A DNA stretch of 9,861 bases from DASXRU01 sp039933315 (GCA_039933315.1 JBDTOI010000152.1:1-9861); one strand, 5' to 3'. Positions 1-6,417 are shown, numbered from the stretch's first letter. The notes: generated by a model from the sequence alone, not told the origin. Numbers and translations are program-made.

Positions 1-10
1 ACATAGAGCA

Positions 11-14
11 GGAG
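11..14 (+). promoter_or_regulatory. Ribosome binding site that fixes a TTG start
   Basis: GGAG lies 7 nt before TTG at 22. The in-frame stop at 4-6 leaves TTG (22) or CTG (16) as the only starts, and this Shine-Dalgarno spacing favours TTG. Confidence 0.65.
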
Positions 15-21
15 ACTGCCG

Positions 22-1950
22 TTGAAAGTCCGGCCCAAACTGTTCCTCATAATCTTTGCCATTACCCTTGCGGCGTTGCTGGTACTGAATGCCCTTAGCT
101 ATTGGCAGAACACGCGAGACGCTGAAGCGCGTTTGCGCGACGATTTGCGCCGGGAAGCCGATCAAATCGCCCGCCAAATCACGTTCACCCTCATCGATCG
201 CGAAGCCAGCCTGAAGGTACTGGCGCAAACCGCCGCTTTGCGTGTTTACCTGCAGAGCCATCCGCCAAAAGCGCTTATCAAAGAAGGTGCGGTGGCCGGT
301 AAACCACTAACTGATGGTCCTGAAACTGATCCCGTCGTAGCTTTGCCGGCTGAGTTAGGTGGAATCATGACGGCTTTTCTAATAGAGAGCCGTGAGCACT
401 ACGGCTCCCTTGCCTGTCTCAATCAGGCCGGCGAACCGCTTTTCCATGCGGTGATGAATACCAGCGGGTCACAAGTGGACGAAAGGCCGTCAGTAAATCT
501 AATAACGCAGAACCTACCGCCTGGTAACAGTATCGGTGGAAATACGCACTTCATTGGCGCAAGGGATGGCATCCCACTGCGCGACCTTATCAACCACGAG
601 TCTTTCGGCCCAACATTGCGCTATACGGTTCCGGTGTTGGGAAGTGAAGCGGGCGCCGTTGTGGGGGCGCTGGTCGTCGATCTCAAGCTGAGTCCTTTGT
701 TCAAGCAGCTGGCGGGGCATCAAATGGGCGCGCCAGGTGCAACGAAAACTGGGAGCCCGGCTTCCCGCGTGGTGATCGTCCTCCATCAAGCCGGGCGAAT
801 CTACTACCACTCCAACGAAACCCTCAGCTATCAATCGGTGAGAGACGCCTTGCCTGGTTTCCAGCCCGTGGCCCAGGCGATGAGGGCGGAAGGCGCGGGC
901 ACGATGTTCTACGAGACAGCGGATCGCGATCGCTGGCTGGCATCTTACCGGTCGTTGGGCCAGATGGATCTTTCGTTGGCGGTAGCTGCTAACTACCAAC
1001 AGGAGCTGCAGCCGGCGAAGCGGTCATTGATGGGAGGGCTTTTGCTTTCGCTGCCGCTGGCTATAGCGGCCGCGCTGGCGTTGACGCTAATTGCACAACG
1101 CCGCTCGGGCAGTCTGGCGCGCCTGGCCCAGGGGGCGGCAGCAATCGCGCGCGGTGAGCTGGATCAGAAACTGATGGTTTCCAGCGCTGAGAATCAGCCC
1201 CTGGCGGACAGCATGAATGCGCTCACCATGCGGCTGCGCGAACAACTGGCCCGCGAAACCGAATCGCGACAGTTCGATTCTTTCATGCGCTTGTCGGCCA
1301 TGCTCACTCATGACTTGAAAAACGCAATCTCGAGTCTATCGCTGCTGGTCACCAACATGGAGCGCCAGTTCGATAACGCAGAATTTCGCGCCGACGCCAT
1401 GAGCTCGCTCAAGGAAGCAACGGAAAAGCTGCAAAGGCTGGTCACTAAACTAAGCGAACCCGTTATCACCATGAGCGGCGAGCATCCCCGGCCGCGCCCG
1501 ACTAATCTGGTTCCCATTATCCGGCGGGTTTTGGCCTCGGTGGCAACGTCGGCGCCCCAATCCCCAGATACAGAGATTGATTTGCCGGAAGAGCTGATGG
1601 CCCTGGTTGACGCGGAGCGAATCGAGAAAGTGATTGAGAACCTCGTCATAAATGCTCTGGAAGCGATGGGACCAGGGAAAGGGGCACTGAAGATAGCCGG
1701 CGCCCCGACCGGTCAGGGACGAGTAAGTTTTAGTATCAGCGACACCGGCCCGGGCATCACGCGGGATTTCCAGGAGCGACGCCTTTTCCATCCTTTTGCC
1801 ACCACCAAGCAGGGTGGCGTGGGCCTGGGCCTTTACACCTGCCGCGAAGTTATTCGCGCGCACGGCGGCTCGATCGAAGTCGATTCAGAACCTGGCGTTG
1901 GAACAACTTTTCGCGTCGTGCTACCATCCGGCAAAACCGGCGCGCAGTAA
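22..1950 (+). CDS. Membrane sensor histidine kinase with a PrsK-like kinase core
   Basis: Sensor kinase, 642 aa, that should autophosphorylate on His430 and pass phosphate to a partner regulator, most likely the activator encoded next. Seen: TM helix at about 6-26, a periplasmic sensor region at about 30-335 that looks like a Cache-type double domain (low-confidence assignment), TM helix at about 336-357, a HAMP-like linker at about 358-410, the HisKA H-box THDLKN at 429-434, N-box around Asn540-Asn544, G1 box DTGPG at 574-578 and G2 box GVGLGL at 599-604. All catalytic motifs are intact. The stretch around His430 (FMRLSAMLTHDLKN, then LSLL, DNAEF) resembles PrsK kinases of PEP-CTERM/exosortase systems, but those normally carry a multi-TM plus GAF sensor half. 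Start: TTG at 22, preceded by GGAG at 11-14; an in-frame TAG at 4-6 rules out a longer protein. The only other in-frame candidate is CTG at 16. Confidence 0.93.
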   Translation: MKVRPKLFLIIFAITLAALLVLNALSYWQNTRDAEARLRDDLRREADQIARQITFTLIDREASLKVLAQTAALRVYLQSHPPKALIKEGAVAGKPLTDGPETDPVVALPAELGGIMTAFLIESREHYGSLACLNQAGEPLFHAVMNTSGSQVDERPSVNLITQNLPPGNSIGGNTHFIGARDGIPLRDLINHESFGPTLRYTVPVLGSEAGAVVGALVVDLKLSPLFKQLAGHQMGAPGATKTGSPASRVVIVLHQAGRIYYHSNETLSYQSVRDALPGFQPVAQAMRAEGAGTMFYETADRDRWLASYRSLGQMDLSLAVAANYQQELQPAKRSLMGGLLLSLPLAIAAALALTLIAQRRSGSLARLAQGAAAIARGELDQKLMVSSAENQPLADSMNALTMRLREQLARETESRQFDSFMRLSAMLTHDLKNAISSLSLLVTNMERQFDNAEFRADAMSSLKEATEKLQRLVTKLSEPVITMSGEHPRPRPTNLVPIIRRVLASVATSAPQSPDTEIDLPEELMALVDAERIEKVIENLVINALEAMGPGKGALKIAGAPTGQGRVSFSISDTGPGITRDFQERRLFHPFATTKQGGVGLGLYTCREVIRAHGGSIEVDSEPGVGTTFRVVLPSGKTGAQ

Positions 1951-1970
1951 GTTCGATGCGAACAGTCTTT
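1951..1970 (+). terminator. Weak hairpin with T-rich tail after the kinase gene
   Basis: Immediately after the TAA there is a perfect 5-bp inverted repeat, GTTCG-ATG-CGAAC (1951-1963), followed by AGTCTTTTCT. This could be a weak intrinsic terminator, but the stem is short. The same palindrome lies about 120-130 bp upstream of the predicted sigma-54 start site of the next gene, so it could equally be an activator binding site. Confidence 0.25.
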
Positions 1971-2056
1971 TCTCGTAGCCCGCCGGCCAAATTCCTCCCG
2001 CATTTATCCGCCCAGAACCGTAGTTATAGTGGTGCCGAGTTGTGCTTGCCGAGTTC

Positions 2057-2072
2057 TGGCAGTTAATTTGCC
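2057..2072 (+). promoter_or_regulatory. Sigma-54 (-24/-12) promoter of the activator gene
   Basis: TGGCAGTTAATTTGCC has GG at 2058-2059 and GC at 2070-2071 with exactly 10 bases between, matching the consensus TGGCAC-N5-TTGCW at nearly every informative position. Transcription would start near 2083, giving a leader of about 44 nt. The gene behind it encodes a sigma-54 activator, so autoregulation is plausible. An 8-bp direct repeat, GCCGAGTT, lies just upstream at 2034-2041 and 2048-2055. Confidence 0.6.
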
Positions 2073-2126
2073 GATCAGCTTGCCACGCTGTTTACCTTCG
2101 CCGAATGGACGGTCTGAAGCGGATCT

Positions 2127-3527
2127 ATGGAACTTAAAGATAAACCAACGGTACTGGTCGTTGACGACGACGCGGGCGTCCGACGCGGTTTGTATTGGGC
2201 GCTAACCGAGAGCTACCACGTGCTGGAAGCCGTCAACCGTCCCGAAGCATGCGAGCACTTGCAAAACGATGTGGTGGACGTAGTGCTAAGCGATTTACGC
2301 TTGCCTCCGGCGACGGAAGAAATCACCGAGGGCCTGGCGATTGTGGAGATGGCCCGGGCCCTGCGGCCGCCCGTGCCGGTCATTGTTATCACCGGCAGTG
2401 GATCCAAGCAGGCCGCCCTCGAAGCAATTCGCCGCGGCGCTTATGGTTTCTTTGAAAAGCCTTTTGATCCCGACGAAGTCTTGCATCTGGTCCATCAGGC
2501 CGCCCGGCTGCGCAGCCTGGAACACGAAATCATCAGACTGCGTTCGGAGATGGTGGGCAGCAAAGGGTTCGGCTGTCTGGTAGGCGCCAGTGCCGCTTTC
2601 GAAAAGGTGATCAAACAGGCCAGAGCAGTGGCCGCCACTAACGCCACCGCGCTTCTGATTGGAGAGAATGGCACTGGTAAGGAACTACTGGCCCGCGCCA
2701 TTCACGAAGAAAGCCCGCGCGTGGAGCAATTGTTCATCGGCGTGAGTTGCGCCGCCCTGCCGGAACAATTGATCGAGTCGGAACTTTTCGGCCATGAGAA
2801 AGGCGCGTTTACCGGTGCTCACCAGGCGCGCAAGGGACGATTCGAGCTCGCCGACGGCGGTACGCTTTTCCTGGACGAGATTGGCGACCTATCGCCGGCA
2901 GTACAGGTCAAGCTGCTGCGCGTGTTGCAGGAGCGCACCTTTGAACGCGTGGGCAGTAACAAAACGCAGTCGGTGGACATACGCCTGATTGCCGCCAGCA
3001 ACATCGATCTGGAAGCGCAGGTTGAATCGGGAAAATTCCGCCGGGATCTTTTTTATAGGCTGAATGTGGTTCCCCTGGTGTTGCCGCCTTTGCGCACGCG
3101 CGCCGATGACATCCCTCTGCTGGCCAGACACTTCGCTGCGAAGGCTGCTGAGAAGCATGGCCGCACACCCCCGGTGCTGGAACCGGCGCTGATTGAAGCC
3201 TTGCTCGATTACGAGTGGCCGGGAAATCTGCGAGAGCTCGAAAATGTGATCGAACGGCTGCTGGTATTGACCGAAGGCTCGCGTCTGGGCCTCGAGTTTC
3301 TCCCTGAAAAAATGCTGCGCGGTTTGCCGACGGCGGCACCGGGCGACGAAACCACTCTGGAAGGGGCCACCGCGGCCTTGAAAAGGCGCATGATCGCGGC
3401 CGCCTTGCGCAGCGAGGGCGGCAATAAAGTCGCCGCCTCGAAAAGACTGGGTATTAGCCGTTCTTACCTGCATCGTCTCATTAGCGACCTGGGCATAGGC
3501 GATTCCGCCACTCCTGCCGAACACTAA
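2127..3527 (+). CDS. Sigma-54-dependent response regulator (NtrC family), PrsR-like
   Basis: Cytoplasmic transcription activator, 466 aa, the usual length for this family. Domains seen: receiver (about 7-130) with acidic pocket Asp13-15, phospho-acceptor Asp56, Thr89 and Lys111; AAA+ sigma-54 interaction domain (about 150-380) with Walker A GENGTGK at 179-185, the sigma-54-contacting GAFTGA loop at 226-231, Walker B GTLFLDE at 245-251 and the RRDLFYR arginine-finger region at 305-311; Fis-type HTH at about 415-456. Family knowledge: phosphorylation triggers oligomerisation and ATP-driven opening of sigma-54 promoters. The receiver, with DLRLPP after Asp56 and an extended acidic loop, resembles PrsR of PEP-CTERM systems, matching the PrsK-like kinase upstream. 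ATG at 2127 has only a weak ribosome site (GCGGAT). The other nearby ATG, at 2105, is out of frame. Confidence 0.95.
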   Translation: MELKDKPTVLVVDDDAGVRRGLYWALTESYHVLEAVNRPEACEHLQNDVVDVVLSDLRLPPATEEITEGLAIVEMARALRPPVPVIVITGSGSKQAALEAIRRGAYGFFEKPFDPDEVLHLVHQAARLRSLEHEIIRLRSEMVGSKGFGCLVGASAAFEKVIKQARAVAATNATALLIGENGTGKELLARAIHEESPRVEQLFIGVSCAALPEQLIESELFGHEKGAFTGAHQARKGRFELADGGTLFLDEIGDLSPAVQVKLLRVLQERTFERVGSNKTQSVDIRLIAASNIDLEAQVESGKFRRDLFYRLNVVPLVLPPLRTRADDIPLLARHFAAKAAEKHGRTPPVLEPALIEALLDYEWPGNLRELENVIERLLVLTEGSRLGLEFLPEKMLRGLPTAAPGDETTLEGATAALKRRMIAAALRSEGGNKVAASKRLGISRSYLHRLISDLGIGDSATPAEH

Positions 3528-3580
3528 CGGAGCCACTCTTTTCTCCAACTGTCGACATTTGTACACACCTGCAGGCGGAA

Positions 3581-3600
3581 CTGTGCGCTCTAGTTCACAG
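3581..3600 (+). promoter_or_regulatory. Possible enhancer site upstream of the receiver-gene promoter
   Basis: Imperfect palindrome CTGTG-N10-CACAG with an additional symmetric CT/AG pair in the centre (14 of 20 positions symmetric). Its position, about 100-120 bp upstream of the predicted sigma-54 start site near 3700, is where NtrC-type activators usually bind. No second copy was seen upstream of the activator gene, so the assignment rests on position and symmetry only. Confidence 0.25.
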
Positions 3601-3673
3601 GCAAGGTTTCGTGCAAGTCTTCACATATTCTCCGTTCGTACTCGCAGGGCTTGTTCACTTCAGAACCAACCAA

Positions 3674-3689
3674 CGGAACACCCCTTGCA
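3674..3689 (+). promoter_or_regulatory. Sigma-54 (-24/-12) promoter of the receiver-only gene
   Basis: CGGAACACCCCTTGCA has GG at 3675-3676 and GC at 3687-3688 with 10 bases between, and an exact TTGCA at the -12 element. The -24 half is less perfect (CGGAAC against TGGCAC). The predicted start is near 3700, leaving a leader of about 60 nt that holds the hairpin at 3708-3734. Confidence 0.55.
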
Positions 3690-3707
3690 CAGTGATCGCG
3701 TAACTTA

Positions 3708-3734
3708 GCTGGTTCTGTCCTCACCAGAACCAGC
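3708..3734 (+). promoter_or_regulatory. Perfect 10-bp inverted repeat in the receiver-gene leader
   Basis: Arms GCTGGTTCTG (3708-3717) and CAGAACCAGC (3725-3734) pair perfectly around a 7-nt loop. The element lies between the predicted start site and the ribosome site, so it may be an mRNA hairpin in the leader or a DNA operator. The arm core CAGAACC also occurs at 3661-3667 and, upstream of the activator gene, at 2013-2019. It is not followed by a T-run, so it does not look like an intrinsic terminator. Confidence 0.6.
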
Positions 3735-3759
3735 CTTCCTCGCAGAAGGAGAATCAGAG

Positions 3760-4152
3760 ATGAAGCCCAGGCTCTTGATTGTCGATGATGACGCAGCGAT
3801 TACCCAGCAATTGTTCTGGACGCTGATCGACGAATATGAAGTCATAGCTGCCAGCGACCTACAATCGGCGCTGCGGCGAACCATGATCTACGCTCCCGAT
3901 GTCGCCATTCTGGATTTGCACCTGCCGCCGCTGACGGATTCACCGGACGTTGGTATGCAGATTCTGGATTACCTGAAAGCCCACGTGCCGGAATCCAAAG
4001 TACTGGTGATCAGCTCGGAAGGTAATGCCGAAACGCAACGGACCTGTTTCCAGCATGGGGCGGACGGATTTCTCGATAAACCTTTCGAGACCGAACAACT
4101 TCTGAGCATGCTCCGGCTGCTCGCGCCCGAGCGCCAGTTTGATATGGCGTGA
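3760..4152 (+). CDS. Receiver-only response regulator
   Basis: Single-domain receiver, 130 aa, with no output domain. Seen: acidic pocket Asp9-11, phospho-acceptor Asp52 in LDLHLPP, Ser85 in the conserved Thr/Ser position and Lys107 in DKPF, so it should accept phosphate. It resembles the receiver of the upstream sigma-54 activator (shared VDDDA, LxWxL, EY/SYxV, DLxLPP and the long acidic loop, KPF), which suggests duplication of that receiver without its AAA+ and HTH parts. Possible roles are a phosphate sink, a competitor for the kinase, or a relay to a target elsewhere. ATG at 3760 has a strong ribosome site, AAGGAGA at 3746-3752. Its own sigma-54-like promoter lies upstream. The TGA stop overlaps the first bases of a repeat array. 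Confidence 0.9.
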   Translation: MKPRLLIVDDDAAITQQLFWTLIDEYEVIAASDLQSALRRTMIYAPDVAILDLHLPPLTDSPDVGMQILDYLKAHVPESKVLVISSEGNAETQRTCFQHGADGFLDKPFETEQLLSMLRLLAPERQFDMA

Positions 4153-4315
4153 GGTCAGAGGTCGGAGGTCGGAGGTCGGAGATCAGAAGTCAGGCGGATT
4201 CGCTTTTCTCTGACTTCTGACCTCTGATTCTTCTGACTTTAACTTTCTACCTCCGACTTCTGACTTCTGACTTCTGACCCCGACCTCCGACCTCTGTCTC
4301 TTCTACTGACTTCTG
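4151..4315 (+). repeat. Inverted heptamer repeat array
   Basis: The left part is six tandem 7-nt units of the form GARRTCR (4151-4192): GAGGTCA, three GAGGTCG, GAGATCA and GAAGTCA. After a short spacer the right part holds the reverse-complement type YGAYYTC in two or three blocks (from 4211, from 4254 and at 4307), including three CTTCTGA copies at 4257-4277. Perfect inverted matches include 16 bp (4157-4172 with 4280-4295) and 11 bp (4183-4193 with 4210-4220), so the transcript could fold into alternative long hairpins. The array begins on the last two bases of the receiver gene's stop codon. Similar GTCAGA-type runs are remembered from Acidobacteriota intergenic DNA, but this was not checked. 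Confidence 0.9.
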
Positions 4316-4334
4316 CCAATTCGTCTGCGATAAT
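4306..4334 (+). promoter_or_regulatory. Sigma-70-like promoter with extended -10
   Basis: CTGACT (4306-4311) is 17 bp from GATAAT (4329-4334), and TG at 4326-4327 gives an extended -10. Transcription would start near 4341, about 68 nt before the Lon-domain gene. The -35 hexamer lies in the last unit of the heptamer array. Nothing else between 4316 and 4408 is gene-like. Confidence 0.45.
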
Positions 4335-4408
4335 GACCCGTCTCAATTACTCTCAGTTTTTTCTTGCGCTAATTTTTTGCGGCTATTCGACTCCGGACAA
4401 ACTATTTC

Positions 4409-5110
4409 ATGAGCGAAGCTCTAGACCGAGTGCGGGGCAGGCGTGAGTTACCCTTGTTCCCGCTGCCCATCGTCCTCTTTCCCGGCGTACCCTTGCCCCT
4501 GCATATCTTCGAGCCGCGCTACCGCGAAATGCTCAGTGACATTCGCGCCAGCGGCAATCTGTTTGGCCTCTCCTACTTTGATCCGGGGGCGACAGAAAAA
4601 GAGATCCCGCCCGCCGGTCATATCGGGTGCGTCGCGGAAGTGACTGAGACGCAGGCGCTGCCGGACGGTCGCTCCAATATCCTGACTGTCGGTCTGGTTC
4701 GGTATCGGGTTGACTCCTATGTAGAGCATGGCGATTCCTACCTGGTGGGCCGCGTGTCTTACTTTGAGGATGAAGACGAAGAGGGGCCCGGGCTGATGGA
4801 GCGATCGCGAGAGGTCGCAGAGATGTTTATGCGCATCGCGCGCGCGGTGCGCACGATCAACGACGAGCGGGCGAGCCTGCCGGATATTTCCGATACCGAG
4901 CCGCAACGTCTGTCGTTTCTGGTGGCCGCCGCCATGGAAATGGAGTCGGACGCGAAGTTTGAAATGCTCGAGCTGCGCTCCACCTCTGAGCGCCTGGAGC
5001 GGCTCCGTGACATGCTGGCGCAGGCCCTGCCCGGATACGAGGAACGGGCCAGAGTTCACGGAATCGCCAAGGGCAATGGTCACACCGGGCGCAAAGTTGA
5101 CGTCGAGTAA
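4409..5110 (+). CDS. Stand-alone Lon N-terminal (substrate-binding) domain protein
   Basis: Cytoplasmic protein, 233 aa, with the Lon N-terminal fold only: no AAA+ ATPase and no Ser-Lys protease domain. The signature ELPLFPLP at 13-20, LFPG at 23-26 and LHIFEPRYREM at 31-41 is typical of the free-standing LON family. Further domain features are GCVAEV at 73-78 and the VGLVRYRV strand at 94-101. Residues 130-215 are mostly helical and charged, like the helical part that follows the barrel in Lon. Family members are widespread and their biochemical role is poorly defined; a peptide- or substrate-binding adaptor is the usual guess. No clear Shine-Dalgarno precedes ATG at 4409, so the start is the least certain part. 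The fused MoaD-MoaE gene follows after 39 nt, probably on the same transcript. Confidence 0.9.
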   Translation: MSEALDRVRGRRELPLFPLPIVLFPGVPLPLHIFEPRYREMLSDIRASGNLFGLSYFDPGATEKEIPPAGHIGCVAEVTETQALPDGRSNILTVGLVRYRVDSYVEHGDSYLVGRVSYFEDEDEEGPGLMERSREVAEMFMRIARAVRTINDERASLPDISDTEPQRLSFLVAAAMEMESDAKFEMLELRSTSERLERLRDMLAQALPGYEERARVHGIAKGNGHTGRKVDVE

Positions 5111-5149
5111 AGATAATAAAGGCCCTGCAACCTGCCTCCTGAACCACTA

Positions 5150-5899
5150 ATGCCGGATTCGAATGCCAGCAGCACAGACCTGATGCGCGTTCATGTGCTT
5201 TTCTTTGGCGCCGCTCGCGATGCGGTAGGCCATGAGCGGCTGGAGATTGAATTGGCCGTGACGAGTCGGGCCGCCGATGTTTTAGCCAGGGTTCTGGCCC
5301 TTCATCCGGACCTGAAACGGTTCGGTCGTTCGTTGCTGCTGGCAGTCAATCAGGAATATTCCGCGGCCGAGCGCGAGATTCATGAAGGCGACGAGCTGGC
5401 GGTCTTTCCTCCAGTGAGCGGCGGAGCCGAAGTGGCACCGACTTCGGTCGGTAATTCAATGTGCGCCCACGATTTCTTCGAACTAACCACGGATCCCATT
5501 AACGTGGGCGCAGTCGCCCGCAGAGTAGTGCTTCCGGAATGCGGCGCCACCGTAACCCTCGACGGCTATGCGCGCGAATGGACGCGCGGACGGCGCACGC
5601 TCCACCTGGTTTACGAAGCCTATGCGCCAATGGCCCTGGGCGAAATGCAACGTTTGGGACGACAGGCACACCAGGAGTTCGACATCGCCCACATCGGCAT
5701 CGTTCATCGCACGGGAAAGCTGGAGATTGGAGAAACGAGCGTGGTCATCGCGGTCAGTGCACCGCACCGGCGGGCGGCGTTTGCAGCTTGTGAGTGGGCC
5801 ATCCGCGAACTAAAACGCACGGTTCCTATTTGGAAAAAGGAAATATTCGAGGACGGCGAAATTTGGGTCGAAGGCGAAGCAGCCCCAACGGGGTTGTGA
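5150..5899 (+). CDS. Molybdopterin synthase, MoaD-MoaE fusion
   Basis: Both subunits of molybdopterin synthase in one 249-aa chain. The enzyme converts cyclic pyranopterin monophosphate to molybdopterin by inserting two sulfurs. Residues 12-92 form the ubiquitin-like MoaD sulfur carrier, ending in FPPVSGG (86-92). Residues about 107-245 form MoaE, with His206-Arg207 and Lys222 and Lys229 seven residues apart in LK-x6-K, matching the catalytic lysine pair of E. coli MoaE (Lys119, Lys126). The usual TFxGxVR loop is replaced by TLDGYAREWTRG (135-146), a variant I recall from MoaE of related phyla. Because MoaD works through a free C-terminal Gly-Gly, the chain must be cut after Gly92, as reported for mycobacterial MoaX. 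A shorter start at Met12 (5183) would begin right at the MoaD fold. Ribosome site weak at both starts. Confidence 0.93.
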   Translation: MPDSNASSTDLMRVHVLFFGAARDAVGHERLEIELAVTSRAADVLARVLALHPDLKRFGRSLLLAVNQEYSAAEREIHEGDELAVFPPVSGGAEVAPTSVGNSMCAHDFFELTTDPINVGAVARRVVLPECGATVTLDGYAREWTRGRRTLHLVYEAYAPMALGEMQRLGRQAHQEFDIAHIGIVHRTGKLEIGETSVVIAVSAPHRRAAFAACEWAIRELKRTVPIWKKEIFEDGEIWVEGEAAPTGL

Positions 5900-5936
5900 C
5901 CTCCAGCCCTGGGTTGCCGCTGCAACTACCCTGGGT

Positions 5937-6209
5937 CATCGTTATTTTGGGACGAACCGGCACTTGCTGTACTCACCGCGACGAATACAGCAAATCGTGA
6001 AGGCGACGGCAGAGAAAGCGAAGATCACCAAGCGCGTGTATCCGCATCTCTTGCGGCATTCGGTGGCGACCACCCTGCTGGAGCGCGGGATGCCTGTCGA
6101 GCCCATACAGAAGTTTCTGGGCCACTCGAAGTTGGAGACGGCGCAAATCTATGCTGAGTCAACCACTGAGATGTTGAAGGAGAGCTACCGGCTAGCACTA
6201 ACAGATTGA
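5937..6209 (+). pseudogene. Tyrosine recombinase/integrase, C-terminal fragment
   Basis: Remnant of a phage-type or XerC/D-like integrase. The clearest part is TTG-initiated from 5964 (81 aa), but similarity to integrases appears to start slightly earlier, near 5937 (YFGTNR, then LYSPRRIQQIV). Seen in the 81-aa numbering: HLLRH at 28-32 (the HxxR box), LGHS at 52-55 and the nucleophile Tyr63 in the IYAES context. Missing are the N-terminal SAM-like DNA-binding domain and the first part of the catalytic domain with its Arg and Lys, so it cannot be an active recombinase. There is no start codon with a ribosome site. The frame stays open upstream into the end of the MoaD-MoaE gene without integrase-like sequence, which places the deletion or insertion joint at about 5900-5937. 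It marks a past mobile-element event between the molybdopterin and hybrid-kinase loci. Confidence 0.75.
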
Positions 6210-6417
6210 TAATTATCGTGGGCGCAGATTACTATCGCCCAATGAAAGTCACCCCGGATCAGGCGGTTTAGTCCATGAGTGTACGAGCTTTCTTTGAGGA
6301 GTCATTATGAGATAGACAGTCCGAAAACGTTGCGAGCTGATATTTGAGCATGAACTTGTTACTGCCCGTGCATCACTGCAACAGACGCGGTGACGTTCAG
6401 AAAGTAAGGGACGAAGA
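6210..6417. other. Non-coding stretch between integrase remnant and hybrid kinase
   Basis: No convincing gene is visible. A small inverted repeat, TGGGCG / CGCCCA (6219-6224, 6236-6241, 11-nt loop), lies just after the integrase stop. It lacks a T-run. The promoter of the downstream kinase must lie here or upstream, but no pair of -35/-10 or -24/-12 elements stood out. The ribosome site of the kinase, AAGGG at 6406-6410, is at the right end. Confidence 0.5.

Noticed and set aside
1796..1978. Small + strand frame overlapping the kinase 3' end
   Set aside because: It overlaps the HATPase G2 box in another frame, has no ribosome site and no similarity to a known small protein.
2889..3566. Minus-strand open frame of 225 codons opposite the sigma-54 activator
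   Set aside because: It is antisense to conserved AAA+ and HTH sequence, shows no recognisable domain, and has the low-complexity composition expected of a shadow frame.
3760..4152. Receiver-only gene as a truncated copy of a full activator
   Set aside because: It has its own strong ribosome site, a normal receiver length and a clean stop, and no AAA+ remnant follows; it reads as an intact single-domain protein.
4151..4315. CRISPR-like repeat array
   Set aside because: The units are 7 nt, contiguous and without unique spacers, and they occur in both orientations.
4448..5083. Minus-strand open frame of 211 codons opposite the Lon-domain gene
   Set aside because: The + strand encodes a clear Lon N-terminal domain; the antisense product has no family features.
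5907..5936. Hairpin after the MoaD-MoaE gene as an intrinsic terminator
   Set aside because: Pairing GTTGC with GCAAC needs a bulge to extend to GG/CC, and there is no clear T-run immediately after it.
6276..6311. 11-codon frame before the hybrid kinase as a leader peptide
   Set aside because: It is too short, lacks a ribosome site and shows no regulatory codon run or attenuator hairpin.
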